DNA from: JAMLIN01 sp041676645
GTDB taxonomy: Bacteria; Pseudomonadota; Gammaproteobacteria; Burkholderiales; Burkholderiaceae_E
NCBI GenBank assembly: GCA_041676645.1
Contig: JBAYRO010000010.1
Span: 1-56,246 of the forward strand
Reading direction: 5' to 3'
Length of the DNA: 56,246 bases
In this document: positions 25,882-34,712 of the stretch, piece after piece
Numbering within the stretch: position 1 is the stretch's first letter
Layout: every line of letters begins with the position of its first letter
Notes under the pieces: generated by a model
What the model was told of the DNA's origin: nothing
The model's input: the letters and a program-made list of their open reading frames with translations, nothing else
Database searches by the model: none
Position numbers and translations under genes: made by a program

Positions 25882-27674
25882 TGGGCGACAGTCCGACTCC
25901 CGGTCGTCGCGCCGCCCGATCCGCACGATCCGGCCCGGCGGTGAGCGCGCCCGGCGAAGGCCGCTTCGATCCGATGGTCCCGGCTTCCGCGCATGGGCGG
26001 GCCGAAGCCACCATCGATTGTGGCTGGGGCCGGCTGCTGTTCGCGCAGACCTTCGAGAGCGCGGCCGAGCTCCTGGAAGTCCTGCATGCCGAAGCCGTGG
26101 ATCGGCGCGACATCGCCTTCTACGTGAGCGATCCGCATGTGCTGATCTCGCTCGCCCCCCAGGAGCTCTTCCTCGATCCTTCGCATACCTTCCGGCTCGA
26201 CCTGGCCCGGTATCGTGGCCGGCAGCGCGCTTCGCCCGGCTTCTTCATCCGCCGCATCGAGACCGAAGCGGATGCCGAGGCGGTGAACCGGATCTACGGG
26301 CTGCACGGCATGGTCCCGGTGGCGCCCGAGTTCTTCTGGTCGCGACGCGACAGCCGGGCGCTGACGGTGCTGGTCGCGGAGGACGCCGCCAGCGGCGAGG
26401 TGCTGGGTACCGTGATGGGCGTCGACCATGCCCACGCCTTTGACGACCCCAGCCGGGGCAGCTCGCTGTGGTGCCTGGCGGTCGATCCGCAGGCGCGCCA
26501 TCCCGGCATCGGCGAAGCGCTCGTGCGCCATCTCGTCGAGCAATACAAGGCTCGCGCCTGCGCCTATCTCGATCTTTCGGTCATGCATGACAACGAGCCG
26601 GCGATCGCCCTCTACGAGGGACTCGGCTTCCGGCGGGTGCCCCTGTTCGCGATCAAGCGCAAGAATCCCTTCAACGAACGCCTGTATACCGGCTCCGGGC
26701 CGCGCGACGAGCTCAATCCCTATGCCCGGATCATCATCGACGAGGCGATGCGACGCGGCATCCAGGTCGAGCTGATCGATGCGCCGGGCGGCATGTTCCG
26801 GCTCAGTCATGGCGGACGCAGCGTGCGTTGCCGCGAGAGCCTCTCGGACCTGACATCGGCGGTGGCGATGTCGATCTGCGACGACAAGGCGGTGGCGCGG
26901 CGCGTCGTGGCGGCCGCCGGTGTGCAGGTGCCCGCGCAGATGGTGGCTGGCGATGGCGGGCGTGAACGGGAGTTCCTGAAGACGCACGGCCGGGTGGTGG
27001 TCAAGCCCTCGCGCGGCGAACAGGGGCGCGGCATCGCGGTCGGCATCGGCGCGGTCGACGAGTTGCGCGCGGCCATCGACCGGGCGCGGCGGATCGACGA
27101 GACGGTGCTCATCGAGGAAATGGTCGAGGGAGAGGACCTGCGCCTGGTCGTCATCGGCTATCGCCTGGTGGCCGCCGCGATCCGGCGACGCGCCGAGGTC
27201 GTCGGCGACGGGAGGCTCAGCCTGCGCCGGCTGATCGAGCGCCAGAGCCGGCGCCGGGCCGCCACCACGGGTGGCGAATCCACCATCCCGATCGATGCGG
27301 AAACCACCCGGACCCTGGGCCTGGCCGGTCTCGAACTCGACGACGTGGTCGAGGAGGGACGCGTCGTGACCGTGCGCGGGACGGCGAACCTGCACACCGG
27401 CGGCACCATCCACGACGTGACCGACGAGGTCCATCCGGAGCTGGTCGGCGCCGCGATCCGCGTGGCGCGCACGATCGAGATGCCGGTGGTCGGCGTCGAC
27501 CTGATGGTGCGCTCGCCGCGCGAACCGGACTACGCCTTCATCGAAGCCAATGAGCGTCCCGGGCTTGCCAATCACGAGCCGCAGCCCACCGCGCAACGCT
27601 TCATCGACCTGCTGTTCCCGCAGACGGTGCCCGAGTCGGCGCGGCGCGCCGCCGAGTCCACGAGGGCCCCCTGA
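25881..27674 (+). CDS. ngg: N-acetylglutaminylglutamine synthetase (GNAT plus ATP-grasp)
   Basis: The 597-residue fusion has an N-terminal GNAT acetyltransferase half (VNRIYGLHGMVPVAPEFFW, LWCLAVDPQARHPGIGEALVRHLVE, LDLSVMHDNEPAIALYEGLGF). Its C-terminal ATP-grasp half includes RVVVKPSRGEQGRGIAVG, LIEEMVEGEDLRLVVIG and MPVVGVDLMV with FIEANERPGL. Together these acetylate and ligate glutamine residues into N-acetylglutaminylglutamine. The domain pair and operon position fit the described ngg gene. The first 40 residues are low-complexity and may not be conserved. It starts within the asnO stop and ends two bases before the M42 peptidase gene. Confidence 0.9.
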   Translation: MGDSPTPGRRAARSARSGPAVSAPGEGRFDPMVPASAHGRAEATIDCGWGRLLFAQTFESAAELLEVLHAEAVDRRDIAFYVSDPHVLISLAPQELFLDPSHTFRLDLARYRGRQRASPGFFIRRIETEADAEAVNRIYGLHGMVPVAPEFFWSRRDSRALTVLVAEDAASGEVLGTVMGVDHAHAFDDPSRGSSLWCLAVDPQARHPGIGEALVRHLVEQYKARACAYLDLSVMHDNEPAIALYEGLGFRRVPLFAIKRKNPFNERLYTGSGPRDELNPYARIIIDEAMRRGIQVELIDAPGGMFRLSHGGRSVRCRESLSDLTSAVAMSICDDKAVARRVVAAAGVQVPAQMVAGDGGREREFLKTHGRVVVKPSRGEQGRGIAVGIGAVDELRAAIDRARRIDETVLIEEMVEGEDLRLVVIGYRLVAAAIRRRAEVVGDGRLSLRRLIERQSRRRAATTGGESTIPIDAETTRTLGLAGLELDDVVEEGRVVTVRGTANLHTGGTIHDVTDEVHPELVGAAIRVARTIEMPVVGVDLMVRSPREPDYAFIEANERPGLANHEPQPTAQRFIDLLFPQTVPESARRAAESTRAP

Positions 27675-27676
27675 AC

Positions 27677-28798
27677 ATGCGCTTCGAGATCGACGAGGAC
27701 TATCTCCTCGCGCAGCTCGAGCGGCTGCTGCGCATCCCCAGCCCGAGCGGCTACACCGATTCGATCGTCCACCATGTGGCCGACGAGCTCGAGCATCTCG
27801 GTGTCGATGTCGAACTGACCCGACGCGGCGAGATCCGGGCCCGGCTGCGCGGCGAGCAGGCCCGCCCCGCGCGTGCGATCGTCTCCCATCTCGATACCCT
27901 GGGAGCGATGGTCAAGCGCCTCAAGGACAACGGCCGGCTCGAACTGGTGCCGATCGGGCACTGGTCGGCGCGCTTCGCCGAGGGCGCGCGCTGCACGGTC
28001 TTCTCCGACGACCAGGTCTTTCGCGGCACGATCCTGCCGCTCAAGGCTTCCGGGCACACCTTCAACCTCGAGGTCGACACGCTGCCGGTGGGCTGGGATT
28101 TCGTCGAGCTGCGGATCGACGAGCGGGCCGACAACCACGGCGATCTGCTTCGCCACGGCATCGATGTCGGCGACATCGTCGCGATCGATCCGCAGCCCGA
28201 GTTCCTCGACAACGGCTATATCGTCTCGCGCCATCTCGACGACAAGGCCGGCGTCGCCCTCATGCTCGCGGCGCTGCAGGCGCTCCTGCGCGACGGCACG
28301 GTGCCGGAGGTCGACACCTACTGGCTGTTCACCATCGCCGAGGAGGTCGGCGTGGGGGCGGCCTCCATCCTGCTGCCGGACATCGCCGCGGTGGTGGCGA
28401 TCGACAACGGCACCACCGCGCCCGGCCAGAACTCGAGCGAGCACGGGGTGACGGTCGCCATGGGCGACGAGACCGGCCCCTTCGACTACCACCTCACGCG
28501 CAAGCTCCTCGGGCTGGCTCGCGAGCACGGCATCACCGCGCGGCGCGACGTGTTCCGGTACTACCGTTCCGACCTCGCCTCGGCGCTGGCCGCCGGCAAC
28601 GATATCCGCACCGCCTTGCTCACCTTCGGGATCGACGCTTCGCACGGCTACGAACGGATCACCATCGGCGCCCTGAGTTCTGTCGCCGCGCTGGTTGCGG
28701 CCTACGTGGCGAGTCCGGTGCTGATCAAGCGCGACGCCAGGCCGATCGGGCCGGCCAAGGGCTTCACCTCGCAGCCGGAGGGGCCGTCGCCGGACTGA
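27677..28798 (+). CDS. M42 family peptidase of the NAGGN operon
   Basis: The 373-residue zinc aminopeptidase-like protein is the third gene of the NAGGN trio. Metal ligands and active residues are in place: His71 and Asp73 (VSHLDTLGA), Asp188 (SRHLDDKAG), Glu222-Glu223 (TIAEEVG), Asp243 (AIDNGT) and His323 (DASHGYERI). Its role is not established; a plausible one is turnover or processing of the acetylated dipeptide when osmotic pressure falls. It follows ngg by two bases, so its dosage is tied to synthesis. Confidence 0.87.
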   Translation: MRFEIDEDYLLAQLERLLRIPSPSGYTDSIVHHVADELEHLGVDVELTRRGEIRARLRGEQARPARAIVSHLDTLGAMVKRLKDNGRLELVPIGHWSARFAEGARCTVFSDDQVFRGTILPLKASGHTFNLEVDTLPVGWDFVELRIDERADNHGDLLRHGIDVGDIVAIDPQPEFLDNGYIVSRHLDDKAGVALMLAALQALLRDGTVPEVDTYWLFTIAEEVGVGAASILLPDIAAVVAIDNGTTAPGQNSSEHGVTVAMGDETGPFDYHLTRKLLGLAREHGITARRDVFRYYRSDLASALAAGNDIRTALLTFGIDASHGYERITIGALSSVAALVAAYVASPVLIKRDARPIGPAKGFTSQPEGPSPD

Positions 28799-28840
28799 CG
28801 ATACAATCAGCACCCCGGTCCATCGTCTCCAGACCCTCCG

Positions 28841-30466
28841 ATGTCCTCTCCAGCCACGGCCGTCGCCAGCGGCGGCCCCGAACTCGTTCGCGAAGTACGG
28901 CGGCGCCGCACGTTCGCGATCATCGCCCACCCGGATGCCGGCAAGACGACGCTGACCGAGAAGCTGCTGCTGTTCGGCGGCGCGATCCAGATGGCGGGAA
29001 CGGTCAAGGCGCGCAAGAGCGGCAAGCATGCGACCTCGGACTGGATGGAGGTCGAGAAGCAGCGGGGCATCTCGGTGGCCAGTTCGGTGATGCAGTTCGA
29101 GCATGCGGGCTGCATGTTCAACCTGCTCGACACCCCGGGCCACCAGGACTTCTCCGAGGACACCTACCGGGTGCTCACCGCCGTCGATGCGGCCGTGATG
29201 GTGATCGACGCCGCGCGCGGCGTCGAGGAGCAGACGATCAAGCTGCTCGAGGTCTGTCGCCTGCGCAACACGCCGATCATCACCTTCATCAACAAGCTCG
29301 ATCGCGAGGTTCGCGAGCCGATCGAGCTGCTCGACGAGATCGAATCGGTGCTGCGCATTTCGTGCGCCCCGGTGACCTGGCCGATCGGGATGGGCAAGCG
29401 CTTCCGGGGTGTCTACCACCTGCTCACGCAGGAGGTGCTGCAGTTCCGCGCCGGCGACGAGAAGGCCGGCGCCGATCCCGAGGTCCTGCGCGGCATCGAC
29501 GACCCCGCGCTCGCCGAGCGCTATCCCGACGAGGTCGCCGCACTGCGAGAGGAGATCGAGCTGATCACCGGCGCAAGCGCACCCTTCGATCTCGACCTGT
29601 TCCTCGCCGGCGAGCAGACGCCGGTGCTGTTCGGTTCGGCCATCAACAACTTCGGGGTGCGCGAGGTCCTGCGCGCGCTGTCCGAATGGGCGCCCGCGCC
29701 GCTGCCCAGGCCGACGGCGACCCGCATGGTCGATCCGACCGAGCGTGCGTTCACCGGCTTCGTGTTCAAGATCCAGGCCAACATGGATCCGAAGCATCGC
29801 GACCGGATCGCGTTCCTGCGGGTCTGCTCCGGACGCTATACGCCGGGAATCCGGGCTTCCCACCGCCGGCTCGGCCGGGAGATGAAGATCGTCAACGCGG
29901 TGACCTTCATGGCCAACGAGCGCACCCTGCTGGAGGAGGCGGTCGCCGGCGACATCCTGGGGATCCACAACCATGGCCAGCTGCAGATCGGCGACAGCCT
30001 GACCGAAGGCGAGGATCTCGTGTTCCGGGGGATTCCCTATTTCGCGCCCGAGCTGTTCAGCCGCGCGCGCCTGCGTGATCCCCTGCGCACCAAGCAGCTC
30101 GAGAAGGGCCTGCGCGAGCTGGGCGAAGAGGGCGCCATCCAGGTCTTCGAGTCGCTGATCGACAACAGCCTGCTCCTGGGCGCGGTCGGGCAACTGCAGT
30201 TCGAAGTGGTTGCCCAGCGCCTGGCGACCGAATACGGGGTGGATGCGATCTTCGAACGTGTGAGCCTGGCGGCGGCGCGCTGGGTGACCTGTCCCGACGC
30301 CGCGCACCTGGCCGAGTTCGGGCGGGCCAATGAATCGCGGCTCGCGAAGGATGTCGACGGCAATCTCGTCTACCTCGCCGATACCGGGGTGAACCTGCAG
30401 TTCACGCGCGAACGCTGGCCGAAAGTGGTCTTTCACAATACCCGCGAGCATGGCCAGCGCCTGTAG
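28841..30466 (+). CDS. prfC: Peptide chain release factor 3
   Basis: RF3 is a GTPase that recycles RF1/RF2 from the ribosome after termination. The 541-residue protein has G1 IIAHPDAGKTTLTEKLL, the switch region WMEVEKQRGISVASSVM, G3 LLDTPGHQDFSEDTYR and G4 ITFINKLDRE, followed by the RF3-specific domains (FVFKIQANMDPKHRDRIAF, GAVGQLQFEVVAQRL). It ends RWPKVVFHNTREHGQRL. Length and motifs are typical. A TACAAT lies at 28802-28807 but has no good -35, so a promoter is uncertain; it might be read from the NAGGN operon. Confidence 0.96.
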   Translation: MSSPATAVASGGPELVREVRRRRTFAIIAHPDAGKTTLTEKLLLFGGAIQMAGTVKARKSGKHATSDWMEVEKQRGISVASSVMQFEHAGCMFNLLDTPGHQDFSEDTYRVLTAVDAAVMVIDAARGVEEQTIKLLEVCRLRNTPIITFINKLDREVREPIELLDEIESVLRISCAPVTWPIGMGKRFRGVYHLLTQEVLQFRAGDEKAGADPEVLRGIDDPALAERYPDEVAALREEIELITGASAPFDLDLFLAGEQTPVLFGSAINNFGVREVLRALSEWAPAPLPRPTATRMVDPTERAFTGFVFKIQANMDPKHRDRIAFLRVCSGRYTPGIRASHRRLGREMKIVNAVTFMANERTLLEEAVAGDILGIHNHGQLQIGDSLTEGEDLVFRGIPYFAPELFSRARLRDPLRTKQLEKGLRELGEEGAIQVFESLIDNSLLLGAVGQLQFEVVAQRLATEYGVDAIFERVSLAAARWVTCPDAAHLAEFGRANESRLAKDVDGNLVYLADTGVNLQFTRERWPKVVFHNTREHGQRL

Positions 30467-30550
30467 GCGCGCGCGCCTGCCGTCGCGGATGGCGCTTTTA
30501 TCCTCAAGTCATGCCGGCGTCAAGGGGTTCGGTCCGAATGTCCGGAATCG

Positions 30551-30559
30551 TGCTATAAT
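30551..30559 (+). promoter_or_regulatory. Extended -10 promoter of the small-protein unit
   Basis: TGCTATAAT (30551-30559) has a consensus TATAAT with the TG extension. The -35 region is poor (TTCGGT at 30528-30533, 20-bp spacing), typical of extended -10 promoters. A start near 30566 would place a leader of about 137 nt before the TTG start at 30703. Confidence 0.65.
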
Positions 30560-30565
30560 CTGGCT

Positions 30566-30702
30566 GTCGAGCCGTTGCTTGTCGGCAACGCCTCCATGAC
30601 ATTCAGCCAGGGCCGGCCATGCCGGCCCATCGACGATCAAGGTTTTCGGGTTTTGGCCGATCGTCGAAGCGCCCTGCAAATCCCTGCGATACGGAGGACT
30701 CC
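30566..30702 (+). promoter_or_regulatory. Hairpin-rich 5' leader
   Basis: Three inverted repeats lie between promoter and gene: CGTTGC/GCAACG (30573-30578, 30585-30590), a perfect 8-bp GGGCCGGC-CAT-GCCGGCCC stem (30610-30628), and TCGACGATC/GATCGTCGA (30630-30638, 30659-30667) around a 20-nt U- and G-rich loop. The last stem ends 25 bases before the ribosome site GGAGG (30693-30697). It could be a cis-regulatory leader or the body of a small RNA; I recognise no known riboswitch or thermosensor family. Confidence 0.5.
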
Positions 30703-30918
30703 TTGAAAGCGACGCCCAAGCCCAGTTCCGCGATGAGTGCCACTCACCAGAAGTCGGTCGTCAGCAAGCGCCAGGCAGAGCGCATGCGCCGAGGCCGCGT
30801 CGAGTCGCGCCCCGAGGACTACAAGAACATCGCGCCCTCGGAGCAGGCCAAGCGACTCCACGAAGCCCGCTCGCGACTCGAGGATCGCAAGATGCTGATG
30901 GAGCTGGGCCTGCTCTGA
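30703..30918 (+). CDS. Small basic protein of unknown function
   Basis: The 71-residue product is rich in Arg, Lys and Glu, with the C-terminal half predicted helical (PSEQAKRLHEARSRLEDRKM, LMELGLL). The start is TTG at 30703, five bases after GGAGG; an upstream in-frame ATG at 30619 lies inside a hairpin arm without a ribosome site. I do not recognise the family; it is not ribosomal protein S21 despite the size, charge and strong signals. It has its own promoter and an intrinsic terminator, so it is probably well expressed. RNA or ribosome binding is possible from charge only. Confidence 0.65.
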   Translation: MKATPKPSSAMSATHQKSVVSKRQAERMRRGRVESRPEDYKNIAPSEQAKRLHEARSRLEDRKMLMELGLL

Positions 30919-30941
30919 CGAGCCCCGCCCATTCCGATCAG

Positions 30942-30969
30942 AACGAGGCCGCCCGGCCTCGTTTTTTTT
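30942..30969 (+). terminator. Intrinsic terminator of the small-protein unit
   Basis: AACGAGGCC (30942-30950), loop GCCC, GGCCTCGTT (30955-30963) followed by eight T residues (30962-30969) is a textbook Rho-independent terminator, 24 bp after the stop codon. It is the strongest terminator in the window. Confidence 0.9.
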
Positions 30970-31001
30970 GATGGTGCGCCCGCCAGGAGCGGGACCACGC
31001 C

Positions 31002-32117
31002 TCATCCGGGGCGACGCAGCAGGCTCCCGAGCCTCGCGATGATCGTCCCTATCTCGGCGGGCCCGAGCGGCACCAGTTCCAGCACGAGTTCCTCCTCGGC
31101 CAGGCGATGCATCATCACCCGGATGGAAGGCCGGTCGTCGGCGAGCCTGGCAGCCAGGCGAGTGGCGTCGATTCCGGCCGCGGCGGCGTCGATCAGCAGG
31201 TGAACCCGGGAAAACGGCATGCCGGACGGATCGGGCCGCGCGCGGGCGACGACGCCGGGCAGCGGGGCGCAGCGCTCGATGAAATCCTCCACCTTGCGCG
31301 CCTGCTCGCGGGTCCACGACGCGATATCGAGGGCGCGCCGCTCCTCGATGGCGGCCAGCAGTCCCACGATTGCCTCCTTGGCCGGCTTCATCGCGCGCCC
31401 GATGCCGCGCTCCTGCGCCCGGAAGGCCCGCACCAGGGTCTCGGTCCCGGCGACGATGCCGATCGTCGGCGAGCCGAGGTACTTGTGGCGGCTCGCAAGG
31501 ACCAGGTCGGCCCCGCTGGCGAGGAGTTCGGGCAGGCGCATGTCCTGGGCCGCGCCATCGATCACGACCGGCACTGCGTGGCGATGGGCCGCGGCGACCG
31601 CCTCGGCGAAATCCGGCGCCTCGCCACGGACCAGGCGCGAGGAGACGAGCAGCAGGCAGGCGACGCCTCCCTGGGCCAGCCCCTGTTCGAGCTGCGCGAG
31701 AGTGCAGGCGCGCTCGTCGCCGAGCAGGATCGGCGCGCCGCCGGCAAGGCGGATGTCCTGCACTATCGGATGGCCGTAGTCGACCGCATGGCCGGCGGGC
31801 AGCAGCACCCGGTCGGGCCGATCGCCCGCATCGGGCAGCCTGGCGATCGCGGCGGCGTCCTCGCCGGCAATGGCCGCGGCGATCGCCATCGTGATCGCAC
31901 CGGCCACGCAGTGCGCGACAGCCCCGGCCTCGGCGCCCGTCCAGCCGGCGATGGCGGCTCCGGCGCGTTGCTGGAGTTCCTCGATCATCATGAATTCACC
32001 CAGGGCCTGGGCAGCGGCAGCCCGGACCGTCGGCGAGGAACGTGAAACGCCCAGCGGGGTGAAGGTGCCGGCCGCGTTGACGACGGGCGTGAGGTCGAGG
32101 CGGCGATGCAGGCTCAT
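31002..32117 (-). CDS. SelA-like PLP-dependent enzyme
   Basis: The 371-residue protein resembles the L-seryl-tRNA(Sec) selenium transferase / D-glucosaminate-6-phosphate ammonia-lyase superfamily. Features are the opening LTPVVNAAGTFTPLGVSRSS, VIDGAAQDM, and the PLP lysine in LASRHKYLGSP. It is shorter than true SelA (about 460 residues) and no selB or tRNA-Sec is nearby, so selenocysteine synthesis is unlikely; a lyase or epimerase acting on an amino acid or amino sugar is more plausible. ATG 32117 begins MSLHRRLDL; longer frames upstream look non-coding. Confidence 0.7.
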   Translation of the reverse strand: MSLHRRLDLTPVVNAAGTFTPLGVSRSSPTVRAAAAQALGEFMMIEELQQRAGAAIAGWTGAEAGAVAHCVAGAITMAIAAAIAGEDAAAIARLPDAGDRPDRVLLPAGHAVDYGHPIVQDIRLAGGAPILLGDERACTLAQLEQGLAQGGVACLLLVSSRLVRGEAPDFAEAVAAAHRHAVPVVIDGAAQDMRLPELLASGADLVLASRHKYLGSPTIGIVAGTETLVRAFRAQERGIGRAMKPAKEAIVGLLAAIEERRALDIASWTREQARKVEDFIERCAPLPGVVARARPDPSGMPFSRVHLLIDAAAAGIDATRLAARLADDRPSIRVMMHRLAEEELVLELVPLGPAEIGTIIARLGSLLRRPG

Positions 32118-32239
32118 GAGGGGTGGGCGAGGGCAGGCGTGTCGATTGCAGGCGGGAGGCAGCACCGCCATCATAGCGGTCGAACGCCCTGGACCGATAC
32201 GCGGACCAAAGGCGCTTCGTCGCCGCCATTGCGAGGAGC

Positions 32240-32743
32240 ATGACCCATGGAGCACCCGACGTGATCGCCCGGACCCTGACAATTGCGGCGCTGGCGGCCG
32301 GGCTGGGCGGCTGCGCCGGCATGGGCGCCGCCCCAACGACGGTCGCCACCCTCGATTCCACCGGCTATGCGATGTGTCCCTGGGCGGGAGGGGAGGCCGG
32401 TGTCGTCGATGTGCACGACCAGCGGGGCTTCGAAGCGCTGCTTGCCCAGGCGGGGCTCGAGGCGCCGCGGGTGGCGGGCTGGAAGCCGGATTTCCCGCGC
32501 GACCGCATCGTGCTGGTCGCCGTCGGCCCGCGGCCCTCGGCCGGCTACCGAGTCGAGTGGATCGATGCGACACAGCTCGGCCAGCGCCTGCGCGGCCGCG
32601 TCGAGATCCGGCCGCCCTCGAGCGGCGAAATGTCGGCGACCGTGATCATCCGGCCCTGCGTGGTCGCCTGGGTCAGGGCTCCCGGCGTGCGGGAAGTCGA
32701 GATCTTCGACGCCCGCAGCGGAGACCCCTTGCTGGAGCCGTGA
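32240..32743 (+). CDS. PrcB-like lipoprotein
   Basis: The 167-residue predicted lipoprotein has a hydrophobic leader and lipobox (AALAAGLGGCAGMG). The C-terminal half resembles the protease complex-subunit PrcB C-terminal domain: FPRDRIVLVAVGPRPSAGYR followed by VEWID, and later IIRPCVVAWVRAPG. In Treponema PrcB is part of a surface protease complex, but homologous domains occur widely in bacteria with unknown roles. No protease partner is adjacent. It ends immediately against the stop of the convergent TRAP permease gene. Confidence 0.6.
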   Translation: MTHGAPDVIARTLTIAALAAGLGGCAGMGAAPTTVATLDSTGYAMCPWAGGEAGVVDVHDQRGFEALLAQAGLEAPRVAGWKPDFPRDRIVLVAVGPRPSAGYRVEWIDATQLGQRLRGRVEIRPPSSGEMSATVIIRPCVVAWVRAPGVREVEIFDARSGDPLLEP

Positions 32744-34705
32744 TCAGCCGGCCCCGATCGCCTTGCCGCCGCGCCGCGCGCTTGCCAGCGCCAGCAAGAT
32801 GCTGACGATTCCGAGCACGGCGCCGACGACATCCGTATAGCCCTCCGGGATGAAGAGCAGCAGCCCGGCCACCCCGAGGCCGATCCGGGGCAGGCCCGAG
32901 AGGTTTCCTACCCGCCAGAGGTAACCCTCGAAGGCGGCGGCGAGCATGGTCACCGCGATCGTCGCCGTGATGCAGGCCTGGACGATGGTCGTCGTTTCGC
33001 CCTTCATGATCAGCGCCGGCTGCAGCACGAAGAGCACCGGCAGCAGCAGCAGCAGGCTGCCGATGCGCAGCGCCTTGAAGCCGGTCGCCATCGCGTCGGA
33101 CTTGGCGATCGATGCCGCCGCGATCGCCGCCAGCGCCACCGGCGGCGTGATGAAGGACACCATGCCCCAGTAGAAGATGTAGAGATGGGCCGCCATCGGG
33201 TCGATGCCGACCTCGATGAGCGCGGGCGCCAGCACGATCGCGAGGAAGATGTAGCAGGCCGAGGCGGTCATGCCCATTCCCAGCACGAAGCTGGTGAGCG
33301 CGCCGGCCGCGAGCAGCAGGTAGACGTTGCCGCCGGCGTACTGCACCAGCTCGCGGGAGAAGGAATTTGCCACCCCGGTGATCGACATCGCGCCGATGAT
33401 CAGGCCGATGCCGGCGATCAGGCACACCAGCTGGGCCAGGCCCTGGCCGACGTCCACCGTCAGCTGGCAGAAGGCGCGCAGGTTGAAGCCGGTGCTGCGG
33501 GACTTCAGGATCGCGAAGGCGAGCAGGAACAGCGAGACCCAGAACGGCGCAGCCGCCTCGATCCGCCAGGCCAGCAGCAGGTAGGTCAGGCCGATCAGGG
33601 CGATGATGTAGTGCCAGCCGATCTTGAGGGTCTGCCCCAGTGGCGGGACCTCGCTGCGGTCCAGGCCGACCAGGTTGTGGCGGGCGGCGAAGCAGTCGGT
33701 CTGCAGCATCAGCGCCCCGTAGTAGAGGAGCGCGGGCAGGAAGGCGGCTATGACGACCTCGGCATACGGGACGTTCAGGAAGCTCGCCATGATGAAGGCC
33801 GCCGCGCCCATCACCGGTGGCATGATGGCGCCGCCGGTCGAGGCGCAGGCTTCGACCGCTCCCGCATAGGTGGCGGGATAGCCGCAGCGCTTCATGGTGG
33901 GAATGGTGATCGTGCCGGTGGTCAGCACGTTCGAGGTCGGGCTGCCCGAGAGCATGCCGAACAGGCCCGAGGAAAGGATCGCGACCTTGGCGGGGCCGCC
34001 GCGCGCCTTGCCCAGGACCGCGGCGGCGAAATCCATGAAGAAGGCGCCGCCGCCGGTATTGGCGAGGATGACACCGAAGACGATGAAGCCGACCAGGGTG
34101 TCGGTGACCACCTGCATCGGGATGCCGATGATGCTTTCGAGGCCGTAGGTGTGCTCGGTGACCGTCTGGGCGAGATCGAGCTGGACCCCCCAGAGAAAAC
34201 CCGGCATGTAGCCAGCGTAGAGCGGAAAGGCGGCGAAGATCAGGCAGAAGACGAAGAGGATCCATTCGCCGGTGCGGCGCAGGCCTTCGAGCGCCAGCAC
34301 CACGTAGAGGCCGGCGAGCAGGGTCACGCCCAGCGGCGCTTCCAGGTTCCAGCCGCGATCGATGATCTGCTGCGCGTTGAACAGCATCCACAGCGATGAT
34401 GACAGCACCAGGGCCGCGAGCACCCAGTCGAACCAGCGAACCGCCACCTGGCCCTTGCGGGCCGGGAAGGCGAGAAAGCCGATGGCCAGGAACAGGCCGA
34501 TCATCAGGTAGTAGTAGCCGGTGCTGACCGGCCGAAACCCGAACAGGCCCAGATTGAAGATCTGGTTGACGCTGACGAGGATGCCCAGCGCCGAGAGGAC
34601 GAAGGTTGCCCAGAACGCCGCGCCGTGCAGGCGTACCGAACGGGCTTCCGGGTCTTCGAACTCAGCGGGCGCCGGGGCGCCGTTCGGGTCGGCGGTCGTG
34701 CTCAT
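32744..34705 (-). CDS. TRAP transporter fused 4TM/12TM permease (TAXI-associated)
   Basis: The 653-residue membrane protein fuses the small (DctQ-like) and large (DctM-like) TRAP permease subunits. The length and many hydrophobic helices match the TAXI-linked fusions. Landmarks are SGLFGMLSGSPTSNVLTTG, ACASTGGAIMPPVMGAAAF, GMGMTASACYIFLAIVLAP and YIFYWGMVSFITPPVALAA. It imports a substrate delivered by the adjacent binding protein using a sodium or proton gradient. Start 34705 begins MSTTADPNG, seven bases after the binding-protein stop. The substrate cannot be inferred. Confidence 0.9.
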   Translation of the reverse strand: MSTTADPNGAPAPAEFEDPEARSVRLHGAAFWATFVLSALGILVSVNQIFNLGLFGFRPVSTGYYYLMIGLFLAIGFLAFPARKGQVAVRWFDWVLAALVLSSSLWMLFNAQQIIDRGWNLEAPLGVTLLAGLYVVLALEGLRRTGEWILFVFCLIFAAFPLYAGYMPGFLWGVQLDLAQTVTEHTYGLESIIGIPMQVVTDTLVGFIVFGVILANTGGGAFFMDFAAAVLGKARGGPAKVAILSSGLFGMLSGSPTSNVLTTGTITIPTMKRCGYPATYAGAVEACASTGGAIMPPVMGAAAFIMASFLNVPYAEVVIAAFLPALLYYGALMLQTDCFAARHNLVGLDRSEVPPLGQTLKIGWHYIIALIGLTYLLLAWRIEAAAPFWVSLFLLAFAILKSRSTGFNLRAFCQLTVDVGQGLAQLVCLIAGIGLIIGAMSITGVANSFSRELVQYAGGNVYLLLAAGALTSFVLGMGMTASACYIFLAIVLAPALIEVGIDPMAAHLYIFYWGMVSFITPPVALAAIAAASIAKSDAMATGFKALRIGSLLLLLPVLFVLQPALIMKGETTTIVQACITATIAVTMLAAAFEGYLWRVGNLSGLPRIGLGVAGLLLFIPEGYTDVVGAVLGIVSILLALASARRGGKAIGAG

Positions 34706-34712
34706 GCGTGGC

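Noticed and set aside
28802..28807. TACAAT as a prfC promoter
   Set aside because: It is a fair -10 but no -35-like sequence lies at a useful distance, so support is insufficient.
27572..30451. A 959-codon minus-strand frame opposite the M42 peptidase and prfC genes
   Set aside because: It is an antisense shadow of two well-supported genes with no recognisable domain.
30703..30918. Ribosomal protein S21 (rpsU)
   Set aside because: Size, charge and strong expression signals fit, but the sequence lacks the conserved S21 residues, so I left it unassigned.
31002..32117. True selenocysteine synthase SelA
   Set aside because: The protein is too short and there is no selB or selenocysteine tRNA nearby.
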